This document shows, in pieces, positions 11,296 through 21,311 of a stretch of 64,000 bases of DNA; the first letter of the stretch is position 1, and each line of letters starts with the position of its first letter. The translations under genes and the position numbers were made by a program. This DNA comes from Dillenia suffruticosa (lineage: Eukaryota > Streptophyta > Magnoliopsida > Dilleniales > Dilleniaceae), in contig JAVTVX010000004.1 in the NCBI GenBank assembly GCA_033439265.1, positions 12,103,701 to 12,167,700 on the forward strand. Direction: 5' to 3'. The notes below the pieces were generated by a model. The model was not told the origin of the DNA. It saw only the letters and a list, made by a program, of their open reading frames with translations, and ran no database searches.

Positions 11296-14200
11296 CTCCC
11301 CCTCAAGTTGGGTGTGTATGTATCTAAAACACCTAACTTGACCAGGTTTTTTTTGAATATGATTGGCGGTCCCAGGCTTGGTGAGGATGTCGGCAATTTG
11401 ATCATCGCTTTTAGTGAATCTTGGAGTGATGAGCTTCTCCTCAACCTTTTGCCTCACAAAGTGACAATCCACCTCAATGTGCTTTGTCCTTTCATGAAAA
11501 ACCGGGTTTGAGGCGATGTGAATGGCTGATTGGTTATCACAGTGTAGGGAGATTGGAGTAGGGACTATGAACCCTAATTCTTCAATCAAGGCTTTCAACC
11601 ACACGACTTCATTTGTAGCGGTTGCCATGGCTCTATATTCCGCTTCCGCACTTGATCTTGATACCACATGCTGTTTTTTGCTTTTCCAAGCAACAAGATT
11701 CCCTCCAACAAACATGCAATACCCTGAGATCGATCTCCTATCTTCTGAATCACCTGCCCAATCTGCATCACAGAACCCTATGATTTGAGAAGATTCGTTC
11801 TTCTTCATTTGAATTCCCATTCCTGGAGTTCCCTTTAGGTAGAGAAGAATTCTTTCAATGGCCCTCCAATGCTTCTTCTTGGGTTGATGCATGTGCTGGC
11901 TAACTTGCCCAACGGCATAAGAGATGTCCGGTCTAGTGATGGTTAGGTAGATCAATCTTCCAACAAGTCTTTGATATCGTTGCTTATCTTCATAAATCTC
12001 CTCATCATCTTTGTGACTTAAGGATGTGCTTACCGGACTACAAGCTGGTTTGGCACCTAGTTTTCCCGTCTCCTGCAAAAGGTCAAGAGCATACTTTCTT
12101 TGTGATAGAACAAGTCCATTGGAACAATAGGCAAGTTCTATCCCTAGGAAGTATTTTAGTTTCCCTAGATCCTTGATGTCAAACTTAGTTTGAAGAAAAG
12201 TTCTAACTTTGTTAATGTGATTCATATCATTTCCTGTTATAATTATATCATCTACATAAACAAGAATGATAATGGTATTTTCTCCTAGGTTCTTGACAAA
12301 TAAGGATGAATCACTAACGCATTTCTTAAAACCATGTTCAAGGAGAGTAGAGCTAAGTTTTCCATACCATGCTCTAGGTGATTGCTTGAGGCCATATATT
12401 GCCTTCTTTAGTTTGCAAACTTTGTTGTCACGATGGGAGAAACCAGGGGGCACTTCCATGTACACCTCTTCTTCCAGATCTCCTTGTAAAAAGGCGTTTG
12501 CAACATCCATTTGAAATAATGGCCATGAGTGATTTATAGCAAGAGAGAGAAGGACACGGATGGTGTTCATCTTGGCCACGGGTGCAAACGTTTCCTTGTA
12601 GTCTATGCCATATGATTGAGTGAAGCCCTTGGCCACCAATCTTGCCTTGAATCTATCTATGCTTCCATCACTCTTGTGTTTGATCTTGAATATCCATTTG
12701 CATCCCACAGCTCTTTTTCCTTTTGGTAGAGATGTCACTTCCCAAGTGTTATTTTTAGCCAAAGCATCCAACTCATTCTTCATTGCTTGAACCCAATGAG
12801 GTTGATCCTTTGCCTCCTCAAATGTTCTAGGCTCTTGGTGAAGGTCTATGTTCTTGATGAATCTTTGGTGGCTGCAAGACATGTTAGATATTGAGTAGTA
12901 TTGAGAAATTGGATGAGTAGTCACCTTGGAGTTAAAATAGACCCTTCTATTGATCCATTCCGAGGGAGGAAGTCTAAGTCTTGTAGATCTTCGAAGAGGA
13001 GGAGGGGGTTCATCCATAGACTGCTCCTCATGCTCTTCGGCCATATCAAGAGCTCCCCCTGAGTCTGAGTGTCCTTCCTCTTGATCTTCTTCTATTTCAT
13101 GATCTGAATGAGAGGGTGATGGGTCCCCTTGAGTTGGATCATTTTGGTGAGTTTCTTCATTGCTTTCGGCAGGAACTTCATTGATTTTTGGTAGAATCAC
13201 ATTCCATTGTTCTTGCTGGTAGATTTCTTTGGTTTGATCTTCTCTTCTTTGACCTGCAAAGTAAGGCTCATTTTCCACAAATATCACATCCTTGGATGTG
13301 TATAGTTTCTTGGTTAGAGGATCATAACATTTATAGCCTTTTTCAAACGAGGAATATCCTAAAAAGATGCATTTTCTTCCCTTGGCATCTAGTTTGCTCC
13401 TAAGATGACTAGGAATGTGGACATAGCAAACACAACCAAAAACTCTTAAATGATCAATGCTAGGTTTCTTTCCAAGGAGTAGCTCTAGGGGTGACTTTCC
13501 TCCTAGGATTTGGGATGGCATGAGGTTTATAAGGTGAGCAGCGGTCTTAATGGCCTCATTCCAATATTCCTTAGGTAAGTTTGAGTGAAACATCATAGAT
13601 CTAGCTGTCTCCAAGAGATGCCTATTCTTTCTCTCGGCTATTCCATTTTGTTGAGGAGTGTACACACAAGACTTTTGATGAATGATCCCTTTTTCATCTA
13701 GAAATTTTTCAAACTCAAGGCTAGTGAACTCCCCTCCATGATCTGACCTAAACATCTTTAGGTTAGCATTAAATTGCTTTGTTATATATCTATAGTAGCT
13801 CTTGAATGCCTCAAATACTTCAGATTTGTTTACTAAGAGATAAACCCAAGTGTATCTAGTTTTGTGATCTATGAATGTCACAAAGTATCTAAAACCATTA
13901 TGGGAGACTAAAGGAGAGGTCCAAACATCTGAATGAACTAATTCAAAAGCCTCTTTATATATTGTTTCAGAAATGGGATAATACACTTTGGTTTGTTTTC
14001 CAAGTACACAAGCTTTGCAATGCCTATCTTCTAATTCACTATTCGGAAATAGGCGTTTCAAAGCTAGGTTTCCTGGATGCCCTAGACGTTCATGCCATAG
14101 AGAGGAGGATATGTTTCGGACAGCAAAAGCTTGGTTCTCTTGATCCAAGTAATAGAGGTTGTTCCTCCTAGTTCCCTTGCCAATCAAATTGTTCGTTTTG

Positions 14201-14592
14201 CGATCCTGAAAAATTACTTGGTTAGGATCAAAAATAGCTTTGCAATCTTGCTCTTTGGTTATCTTGCTAATAGAAAGTAAGTTTGAATTGAACTTTGGAA
14301 CATATAAAGCTTTAGTCTTTCTCCCAAATAGTTCAATTTCTCCTAAGTGCTCAACTTTTAACTTATGACCATTAGCTACTTTAACTAATTTATGATTGGT
14401 CAAGGGAATAAACTTGTTGATTTTCTTTTTATCTTTTACCATATGATCGTCACATCCGGAATCTATGAGCCAAGAATTGGAAATAGATGAAGATAAGGAA
14501 TTACCAGAATGGTGACTAATCTGCCCAACAAGTCGTTTGAATTCCTTATGCATCTCCTCCATCTTGGATTCGAGTGCTGCCACTTGAGACAC
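11290..14592 (-). CDS. pol: C1 pol: protease, integrase, RT, RNase H
   Basis: About 1100 codons open in one frame, in the same frame as gag and directly after a TAA. It has no ATG of its own at the start. On the minus strand: protease DSG (14455-14463); integrase HHCC and core (RSDHGGEF, PQQNGIAERKN) between about 14100 and 13600; GKSPLELLLGKKP near 13480; acidic linker; RT with YVDD at 12247-12258; RNase H (DADWAGD, SSAEAEYRAMA, KHIEVDCHFV). One extra base in an A-run near 11350 shifts the last roughly 25 codons, replacing the usual tail; C2 lacks that extra base. All catalytic motifs I looked for are present. Confidence 0.95.
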   Translation of the reverse strand: MSQVAALESKMEEMHKEFKRLVGQISHHSGNSLSSSISNSWLIDSGCDDHMVKDKKKINKFIPLTNHKLVKVANGHKLKVEHLGEIELFGRKTKALYVPKFNSNLLSISKITKEQDCKAIFDPNQVIFQDRKTNNLIGKGTRRNNLYYLDQENQAFAVRNISSSLWHERLGHPGNLALKRLFPNSELEDRHCKACVLGKQTKVYYPISETIYKEAFELVHSDVWTSPLVSHNGFRYFVTFIDHKTRYTWVYLLVNKSEVFEAFKSYYRYITKQFNANLKMFRSDHGGEFTSLEFEKFLDEKGIIHQKSCVYTPQQNGIAERKNRHLLETARSMMFHSNLPKEYWNEAIKTAAHLINLMPSQILGGKSPLELLLGKKPSIDHLRVFGCVCYVHIPSHLRSKLDAKGRKCIFLGYSSFEKGYKCYDPLTKKLYTSKDVIFVENEPYFAGQRREDQTKEIYQQEQWNVILPKINEVPAESNEETHQNDPTQGDPSPSHSDHEIEEDQEEGHSDSGGALDMAEEHEEQSMDEPPPPLRRSTRLRLPPSEWINRRVYFNSKVTTHPISQYYSISNMSCSHQRFIKNIDLHQEPRTFEEAKDQPHWVQAMKNELDALAKNNTWEVTSLPKGKRAVGCKWIFKIKHKSDGSIDRFKARLVAKGFTQSYGIDYKETFAPVAKMNTIRVLLSLAINHSWPLFQMDVANAFLQGDLEEEVYMEVPPGFSHRDNKVCKLKKAIYGLKQSPRAWYGKLSSTLLEHGFKKCVSDSSLFVKNLGENTIIILVYVDDIIITGNDMNHINKVRTFLQTKFDIKDLGKLKYFLGIELAYCSNGLVLSQRKYALDLLQETGKLGAKPACSPVSTSLSHKDDEEIYEDKQRYQRLVGRLIYLTITRPDISYAVGQVSQHMHQPKKKHWRAIERILLYLKGTPGMGIQMKKNESSQIIGFCDADWAGDSEDRRSISGYCMFVGGNLVAWKSKKQHVVSRSSAEAEYRAMATATNEVVWLKALIEELGFIVPTPISLHCDNQSAIHIASNPVFHERTKHIEVDCHFVRQKVEEKLITPRFTKSDDQIADILTKPGTANHIQKKPGQVRCFRYIHTQLEGEC

Positions 14593-15453
14593 TTATTGAG
14601 CATTTGAAGATGATTCCGGATTTTTCCTAGCATATTTCGGCCTCAAATGTGGGTGTAGGAACCAGCATTTTTCTTTCTTATGGCCGGACTTCTTGCAATG
14701 TGGGCAGATGTCTCTTTTTGCAAAGTTTTGAGTGTTGTTGGCCGGATGCTCTTCATGGACAGCTTGGAAGGCTTGAGAGTCGGATTTAAGCTTGGTAGAT
14801 TCTTCAAGCCTTAAGCTAGTCTCGGTTCTTTGCACCATGAATTGGACTTCTTGAAATGAAGGAAAGACCTTCATTCGAAGAATCTCTTGTCGAATTGGAG
14901 CATATTCATCTCCAAGACCCATGAGTAGACCAAAGGTCATATCTTCATCGTTCCTTTGAAGAATGGTCTTGAGATTTATAGTAGGAGGCCTTAAGAGATT
15001 GAGTTCATTCCATAGATCCCTATATTCCCCAAAGTATTCGGGTAAGGATTTACCTCCTTTTTGAATTTTGAAGATCTTCTTTTTCAGCTCAAAGATTCTT
15101 CCGGTGTTGGATTCTTGACCATATAATGATTGCATTTGCTCCCATAATGCTCTTGCGTTTGGAATACATGTGACCATAGCCTTGTGAGTTTTGTCAAGAG
15201 ACATTTGAAGGAGCACCACCACTTGATCGTCTTTCTTCTTCCATACTCTGAATAATGGATTGGCTTCATCAAGAGGTTCTTCAAAGATGTGATTTTCAAG
15301 GTTGTAGAAGTTTAGGGACCTCTTGATGGTATCTTGCCAAGCATTGTAGTTTGTTGAATCTAGAAGTAAGGAGGTGAACATTGAGGTGCTAATTTGTGGT
15401 GGAGGGTCATTAAGACCGGAAGAGGAAGGTATCGTTGCCTGCTCTGATACCAT
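14593..15453 (-). CDS. gag: C1 gag (286 aa)
   Basis: Starts MVSEQ with the ATG at 15453-15451, where the A is the last LTR base and TGGTATCAGAGC is the primer-binding site. The body has the copia gag pattern (NYNAWQDTIKRSL, THKAMVTCIPNA, GRIFELKKKI, LPEYFGEYRDLWNEL). The zinc knuckle CPHCKKSGHKKEKC is at 14706-14665. The frame ends in TAA at 14595-14593, about 20 codons after the knuckle; pol continues in the same frame. Relatives D1 and D2 read a sense codon there. It could be a disabling mutation or a suppressible stop; the sequence alone does not decide. Confidence 0.95.
   Translation of the reverse strand: MVSEQATIPSSSGLNDPPPQISTSMFTSLLLDSTNYNAWQDTIKRSLNFYNLENHIFEEPLDEANPLFRVWKKKDDQVVVLLQMSLDKTHKAMVTCIPNARALWEQMQSLYGQESNTGRIFELKKKIFKIQKGGKSLPEYFGEYRDLWNELNLLRPPTINLKTILQRNDEDMTFGLLMGLGDEYAPIRQEILRMKVFPSFQEVQFMVQRTETSLRLEESTKLKSDSQAFQAVHEEHPANNTQNFAKRDICPHCKKSGHKKEKCWFLHPHLRPKYARKNPESSSNAQ
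15441..15452 (-). other. C1 primer-binding site
   Basis: GCTCTGATACCA on the plus strand is TGGTATCAGAGC on the element strand, the complement of the 3' end of plant initiator tRNA-Met. It is directly next to the 5' LTR and encodes the first residues of gag. Confidence 0.95.
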
Positions 15454-15908
15454 GTTGAGATTTCAAGCTATCAAGCAACTAGGATTGAATGAAAACTTAA
15501 AGATCTTTATTTGAAGAAAGAGTGCACAATGAGAGCATTGTTTTTTCATGGATAGAACATCCCATACAAGCTCCTATTTATAGAGATTATTACATGAGAA
15601 AGAGAGGGAAAAAGACCCCAAACACTCAAGGATCCGTTGGGGAACATTGGGGACAGATTTCTGTCCCCAAAATCACTGTATAACAGCCATTTTTATGGCT
15701 GTTATACAGTGCAACGGCTAGTTCAAAAGAACTAGCCGTTTTGCCCTTTTTAGGGCCCATTTTGGGCTTCTTTTAGGGGCTTAACAATGCCATTTTTGAG
15801 GACTAAAAAACTCATAAGGAACGGGCCAAATACATCTCATGGATGGGCTTAAACTTGGCTTGAAATGGGGCCTATGCTAACTACACTTAATTCTCTTTTA
15901 TTTCAACA
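15453..15908 (-). repeat. C1 5' LTR with promoter
   Basis: 456 bp and apparently identical to the 3' LTR at 10840-11295. The minus-strand TATAAATAG box is at 15574-15582 and the hairpin pair lies upstream of it in element orientation (about 15674-15740). AACTT follows at 15909-15913. Confidence 0.96.
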
Positions 15909-16342
15909 AACTTAACCCATCTTCATCACCAACCAAGTGCATCTACTTAGAAGTCCAAAAAATCAGCATGCATTGTCCAGCAAGCATGGCCCATTTGGGC
16001 AGCCTAAACCAACCCAAAATACATTCAAAAATAGGCCCAAGGAAGCCCAAAAGTTTGGAGAAAAGTCTAGGAAGCAAACCCAAATAGCTAGGGGCAGTTT
16101 GGGCAGCATATATTTCAACAGTCAAAAAACTAGCTGTTGGAATTTCTTGGGGTTTGAGCTCCAACGGGAATATCACTTTCTACTGGCTATTTTTCCCTTT
16201 TCTCTATTAATAGAGCCTCATTGTATCTCCAAAAACTATGAGAAAAATGCTCTCAAATCTGTCCATGTATGCTCTCATTCTTCTTCAATAAAATTCAGAA
16301 GTATTCTTCATTTCTTATGCTCTATTTTTTGATATTTCAACT
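15909..16342 (+). repeat. B2 3' LTR, remainder
   Basis: It resumes with the duplicated AACTT and continues the LTR to 16342. Compared with the 5' copy its TATA box reads TATTAATAG (about 16205) and its last base is T instead of A. GTTTG, the right target duplication of B2, follows at 16343-16347. Confidence 0.94.
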
Positions 16343-16347
16343 GTTTG

Positions 16348-18979
16348 GACCTCACCCATAGCATCTCATAATGGTTTTAAATACTTTGTGACATTTATTG
16401 ATCACAAAACTAGATATACTTGAGTATACCTATTGGTAACCAAATATGAGGTTTTTGAAGCCCTTAAGAGCTATTATAGATATGTCACCAAACAATTCAA
16501 TGCCAACATCAAAATCATTAGGTCTGACCATGGGGGGGAGTATACAAGTCATGCATTCGAAAACTTCTTAGATGAAAAGGGGATCATGCACAAAAAATCA
16601 TGTGTCTACACTCCACAACAAAATGGAGTTGCCGAAAGGAAAAATAGGCACTTGTTAGAAACAGCTAGGGCCATGATGTTTCATTCTAATGTGCCTAAAA
16701 AATTTTGGAGTGAAGCAATAAAAACCGCTGCCCATCTCATTAATCTTATGCCCACTCAAGTTCTAGGAGGTAAATCCCCATTAGAGCTACTCTTAGGAAG
16801 AAAACCTAATATCTCCCATCTTAGAGTCTTTGAATGCTTATGCTATGTCCATGTACCTGAAAATTTCAGAAACAAGTTAGAGGAAAGAGGGAGAAAATGT
16901 GTGTTCTTAGGATACTCAACATTTGAAAAAGGATTTAAATGTTATGATCCACTAACCAAAAAACTATACACATCCAAGGATGTGATATTTGTAGAAAGAG
17001 AATCTTATTTTTCAGGAAAAGAAGATCAAGATCAAGATGAAAAAGGAGAAACTCAAGATCCATGGAACATTATTCTCCCAAGTATCAATCATCCCTCTCT
17101 TCCGAATATTGAACAAGAACCAGCTCCGAATGTTCATGAAGATCCGGCTCAAGAAGATCCCTCACCATCTCATTCTGATCAAGAAACCATTCAAGAACAA
17201 GGGGGAGATGATTCGGAGCAAGAGCTGGCCATAGAACAAGAGGAACAAATCATAGATGAACCACCTCTTCCTCTTCGTAGATCAACAAGGCTTAGGCTTC
17301 CTCCCTCCGAATGGATCAACAAAAGAGTCTTCTATAACTCTAAAGTAACTTCTCATCCCATTTCCAAATATTATTCAATTGCTAATACTTCTTGCCGCCA
17401 TCAAAGATTCATTCGGAACATAGATCTTCATGAAGAGCCAAGATCTTTTGAAGAAGCTAAAAACCAACCTCAGTGGGTGCAAGCTATGAAGGATGAGTTT
17501 GAAGCCTTAGCAAAAAATGGAACATGGGAAATAACATCACTTCCAAAAGGGAAAAAAGCCATAGGGTGCAAGTGGGTCTACAAAATCAAACACAAAAGTG
17601 ATGGGAGTCTTGACAAATACTACAAGGGCTTTACTCAAGCTTATGGAGTAGACTACAAGGAAACATTTGCTCCCGTGGCAAAAATGAATACCATTCGTGT
17701 ACTCTTATCCATTGCTGCCAACTACTCTCTACCTCTATTTCAAATGGATGTTGCAAATGCCTTTCTTCAAGGGGACTTAGAAGAAGAGGTGTATATGGAG
17801 GTTCCTCCGGGTTTCTCTCATCAAGACAACAAAGTTTGCAAATTAAAGAAAGCTATCTATGGACTTAAACAATCACCAAGAGCCTGGTATGCTAAACTTA
17901 GTTCTACTCTTCTTGATCATGACTTTAAGAAATGCACTAGTGACTCATCTCTTTTTGTTAAGAAACTAAAAGATAAATTCATTATAGTCCTAGTATATGT
18001 AGATGATATAATCATAACCGGAAATGACTTGAACTTAATTAATCAAGTTAGGAAATTTCTCCAAACAAAGTTTGAGATTAAGGACTTAGGGAAACTAAAG
18101 TATTTTCTAGGGATAGAACTTGCCTATTGTCCAAATGGGTTTGTTCTATCACAAAGAAAGTATGTGCTTGATCTTTTGCAGGAAACCGGAAAGTTAAGTG
18201 CCAAGCCCGCATGTAGTCCGATCAGCACTTCTTGTGGCCTTAAAGATGAAGACGAAGAGTTTGAGGATGAACAGAGATACCAAAGGCTTGTAGGGAGACT
18301 AATCTATCTCACTATAACAAGGCCCGATATCTCCTTTGCTGTGGGACAAGTTAGCCAACATATGCACAAGCCAAAAAGAAAGCATTGGAGAGCCACCGAA
18401 AGAATACTTCACTACCTAAAGGGCACACCCGGTATGGGAATTTGGATGAAGAAAAATTGCAGTTCACAAGTCATAGGGTATTGTGATGCGGATTGGGCCG
18501 GAGATTCTGAAGATAGAAGATCAACTACAGGATATTGCATGTTTGTTGGAGGAAATCTAGTAGCTTGGAAAAACAAAAAACAACATGTGGTGTCAAGGTC
18601 AAGTGCTGAAGCGGAGTATAGAGCAATGGCAGCCGTAGCAAGTGAAATAGTTTGGTTAAGGGCTCTAATTGAAGAGCTAGGGTTCATAGTTCCAACTCCA
18701 ATTCAACTCTATTGTGACAATCAATCGGCAATTCACATAGCCTCAAATCCGGTGTTTCATGAAAGAACAAAACATATTGAGGTAGATTGTCATTTTGTGA
18801 GACAAAAGATTGAAGACAAGCTCATCATTCCTAGCTTTACAAGAAGTGATCTTCAAGTTGCTGACATCTTTACAAAACCGGGAACCGCCAATCACATTCA
18901 CAAGAATATGGGCAAGTTAGGTGTTATAGACATATACACACCCAACTTGAGGGGGAGTGTTGAAATAAAGCACAATTAG
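16348..18979 (+). pseudogene. pol: D1 gag-pol, part 2 (integrase core, RT, RNase H)
   Basis: Continues D1 pol after B2 in the codons that follow HSDVW. A TGG-to-TGA stop at about 16421 breaks the WVYL motif; the frame is then open to 18979. It has the integrase DDE core (RSDHGGEY, PQQNGVAERKN), GKSPLELLLGRKP, an acidic linker, RT with YVDD at 17996-18007, and RNase H (DADWAGD near 18484). A 15-bp in-frame deletion near 17622 removes most of the conserved KARLVAKGF motif of RT, so the RT is probably inactive. The stop lies in the 3' LTR. Confidence 0.94.
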
Positions 18980-19400
18980 GGCATATGGTTGTCCCAATCC
19001 AGTAAACTTTGTGCTCTAAGAACAAGACCCAAATGTAAAGTAAAAAGGGAGGCAATGTAATGGGCCCTAAATGGATCTAGCCCACGGGTGGCCTGGGCCA
19101 GCAAAATTGGGGGCCAAAGGCCCCCAACAGCTAGTAAAAGAACTAGCCGTTGGGGACTGCCCAACGGCTAGTTCTTACTAGCCGTTGGGTCCAACGGATA
19201 GAGAGGGCAATGCCCTCTCTCCCCCTCTCATTTTCTCCTCTCTCAACTCTCTTTCTCTTCTTCTATAAATAGGACAGCTAGTTGCTTTTAAAAGGTATGA
19301 AAAAATACCTTCAACCTCTTGTATGCTCTCTTTGAAACATCAATAAAGTACTTGAAGTTCTTATTCATTTCTCATTACTTGCTTCTTTGAAATTTCATCA
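18958..19400 (+). repeat. D1 3' LTR
   Basis: 443 bp after polypurine tract GAGGGGGAG, ending TTTCATCA. TATAAATAG is near 19264. The AACGG array at 19122-19199 keeps three of the four perfect MSA-type matches of the 5' LTR. ATATG follows at 19401-19405. Confidence 0.94.
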
Positions 19401-19991
19401 ATATGTGCCTATTTTTCCTTTCGGCTACCCCATTTTGTTGAGGTGTGTACACACAAGACATTTGATGTACAATGTCATTCTCTCTAAGGTAGTTTTCAAA
19501 TTTCAAACTAGTGAATTTCCTACCATGGTCCGTCCTTAGAATTTTAATGTTAGCATTGTAAAGTTTGGTCACATATCTCTCATAGCTTTTAAAGGCTTCA
19601 AAAGCTTGATCTTTGATATTCAAAAGGTAGACCCAAGTGTACCTAGTTTTTTGGTCTACAAAAGTAATGAAATACTTGTAGCCTAAATGAGATTTGATGG
19701 GTGAAGTCCACAAATCCGAATAAACTAAATCAAAAGCATCTTTATAAATTGTTTTTGAATTGGGATACATTGATCGGGTTTCTTTTCCTAGAATACAAGC
19801 CTTACAATGTCTATCTTCAATATTAATACTTGAGAATAGACGCTTTAAACGTTGGTCACTAGGATGCCCAAAACGTTTATGCCAAAGAGATGCATCTTCT
19901 TTGACATGAGCTATGAGTGCATGATGCTTTTGATCCAAAAAATATAGATCCCCTCTTCTAGAACCCTTGCCAATCAATTGATTCGACTTGA
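19401..19991 (-). pseudogene. B1 gag-pol, segment 2 (integrase)
   Basis: Antisense family-B integrase between D1 and K1. On the minus strand from 19986 it reads the region between protease and integrase (LIGKGSRRGDLYFLDQ), the HHCC zinc region (LWHKRFGHP...RHCKAC), then the DDE core (RTDHGRKF, PQQNGVAERKN). HGGEF has become HGRKF, which alters conserved residues just after the second catalytic Asp. CTTGA at 19987-19991 is the left target duplication of K1. Confidence 0.9.
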
Positions 19992-20712
19992 TGATGTGAT
20001 CATCAAAACTGCAATAAATTTACAAGATTCAACTCAAGTTTCAATTCAAAAAATTCAAAAAAGTACTGAATAACTTAATTAACAGGGTTTTACAATAAGA
20101 AATTGGAGGCCAAATGAATGAAGAACCAAAAGGGGTCTCACTAATGCTCATGCAAGCCCAGTTAGAAGAATAAAAGGCCCAAAACTATCCAACACCAAGG
20201 GATGACGAAAATAAAGAAAAATAGTAGCAAGATTTGGTCAAAATAGTTTGATTTATTCAGTTTCTTAATTTTTATTTTTTATTTTTTATAACTAATGTTT
20301 TAGTTTTCTATTTCTTTATTGTTTAGGGAGTTACTAAATTTTTAGTTGCCAATTAAGTCTTCACATTTATGCTATAAATAAGCCATTATACATTGTGTAA
20401 AGAGAACACTTTGGAGAGAATTAATAAAATTGTGAGGATTCTTCACATAGGTCTTGTTCTTTTGAAAACTTTGAACTTATTCAAGATATGAGTCTTGTTT
20501 AGTTTTTTGACTTATCAATCTAGGTTTCGAACCATCTAGATTGTGGCGTCATTCATTCCATATTTATACCAAGATTCTTGATCTAGTGAGAAACGGGTTT
20601 AAGGTCATATACCTTAGATTCTTCCTCCTTTAGGGCAAGGGTTGAGGTTTTTAATTCCACAGGTTCAAATAATTCGTTGAAACGATTTTTGGGCTAAATT
20701 AACTTGTTCGTG
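19992..20712 (+). repeat. K1 5' LTR (3'-truncated)
   Basis: Starts TGATGTGATCATC and matches the 3' LTR until about 20712, where TTGTTCGTG joins leader sequence; the usual CCAACGGGTTCACATCA end and the primer-binding site are missing. The early part has also lost the stretch encoding GPVTKVRVKKF near 20040. A TATA-like box (CTATAAATA) lies near 20371. Confidence 0.88.
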
Positions 20713-21181
20713 TTACCCTTCGAGTTGTTCATACTTGTCTATAATTTTTCATAAAACAAAGGCAGCTTCCAATTTTTTTCTTTTCTTTTATTGTTTCTTC
20801 TATATTTCTTCTTTTTTTCCTTATTTGTTCACCTTCTTTATTTTCTTCCTTTATTCACATTTCTTATTTAATTCATTCCATATTTGTTTCTTTCTTAATT
20901 TGGAATTTTTTCAAATTTGTGACTTTCCATATTTTTCACTTATTTTCCTTATTTATTTTTCTTGTTATTCTTTCTTTGAATTTTACAAGACAATTATTCT
21001 TTGAATTTTACAAGACAATTATTTGTAAGTTAAATTCAAAGAGTTGTTAACTAATTAAGATGGTAAGAGACATGTTCGAGGGATTGAATTCATTGAGACT
21101 TTTCCTAAGCAAAATGTGGTTGCGGATGCATTTTCACACAGGTGACGATTTGGGGACAAATCATTGTCAAGAAGAGGGGAA
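20713..21181 (+). other. K1 internal region
   Basis: It first holds T-rich leader sequence (20735-21010) that looks coding only because TTT and TTC dominate, with a short repeat of CTTTGAATTTTACAAGACAA at about 20974-21022. It then has 56 bp resembling RNase H-region sequence of K3 (ATTCATTGAGACTTTTCCT, compare 56981-57000), a jump to GTTGCGGATGCATTTTCACA (compare 57040-57060), and GTGACGATTTGGGGACAAAT plus the purine-rich AAGAGGGGA before the 3' LTR. These joins are shared with K2. Confidence 0.85.
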
Positions 21182-21311
21182 TGATGTGATCATCAAGACT
21201 GCAAGAAATTTACAAGATTCAACTCAAGTTTCAGTTGGGCCAGTAACAAAAGTTCGAGTCAAAAAATTCAAAGAAATACTGAATAACTTAATTCAGAAGG
21301 TTTTACAATAA
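21060..21311 (+). CDS. Small ORF shared by K1 and K2 (83 aa)
   Basis: ATG 21060 opens 83 codons: an N-terminal part read from the RNase H remnant out of its original frame (MVRDMFEGLNSLRLF), then GDDLGTN, then a tail inside the 3' LTR ending in GPVTKVRVKKFKE. The tail corresponds to the C-terminal integrase peptide that the K-family pol reads into its 3' LTR. The equivalent ORF in K2 (51480-51253, minus) has the same start and order. I recognise no independent function; conservation in two insertions may simply reflect a recent common template. Confidence 0.4.
   Translation: MVRDMFEGLNSLRLFLSKMWLRMHFHTGDDLGTNHCQEEGNDVIIKTARNLQDSTQVSVGPVTKVRVKKFKEILNNLIQKVLQ

Larger units (their letters stand above)
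10840..15908 (-). mobile_element. Copia element C1, youngest insertion
   Basis: A complete copia insertion of 5069 bp on the minus strand: 5' LTR 15453-15908, primer-binding site 15441-15452, gag 15453-14593, pol 14592-11290, polypurine tract next to 11296, 3' LTR 10840-11295. Target duplication AACTT at 10835-10839 and 15909-15913. I find no difference between its two 456-bp LTRs, so it inserted recently. It lies in the 3' LTR of B2. Its coding region is nearly intact: an in-frame stop at the gag/pol boundary and one homopolymer frameshift near the very end. Confidence 0.97.
6173..16342 (+). mobile_element. Copia element B2 (3' LTR split by C1)
   Basis: 5' LTR 6173-6622, gag-pol 6622-10839, 3' LTR 10819-10839 plus 15914-16342. 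The target duplication GTTTG is at 6168-6172 and 16343-16347. It sits in D1's integrase. Excluding C1 and its duplication, both LTRs are 450 bp and differ at about four positions, including the terminal base of the 3' copy and TATAAATAG changed to TATTAATAG. It is the same family as the older antisense B1 that contains the whole D1 complex. Confidence 0.95.
4208..19400 (+). mobile_element. Copia element D1 (split by B2)
   Basis: A complete but interrupted copia insertion: 5' LTR 4208-4649, coding 4649-6172 and 16348-18979, 3' LTR 18958-19400. ATATG flanks it at 4203-4207 and 19401-19405. It entered the integrase gene of antisense B1, whose RKNRH codons rejoin across it. B2 entered D1's own integrase within the HSDVW codons. 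The two LTRs differ at about nine positions by eye, consistent with D1 being older than B2. Confidence 0.94.

Noticed and set aside
20735-21004. 89-aa Phe/Ser-rich frame resembling a membrane protein
   Set aside because: It is T-rich leader DNA of K1; the same stretch in K2 has many indels, so the hydrophobic look is compositional.
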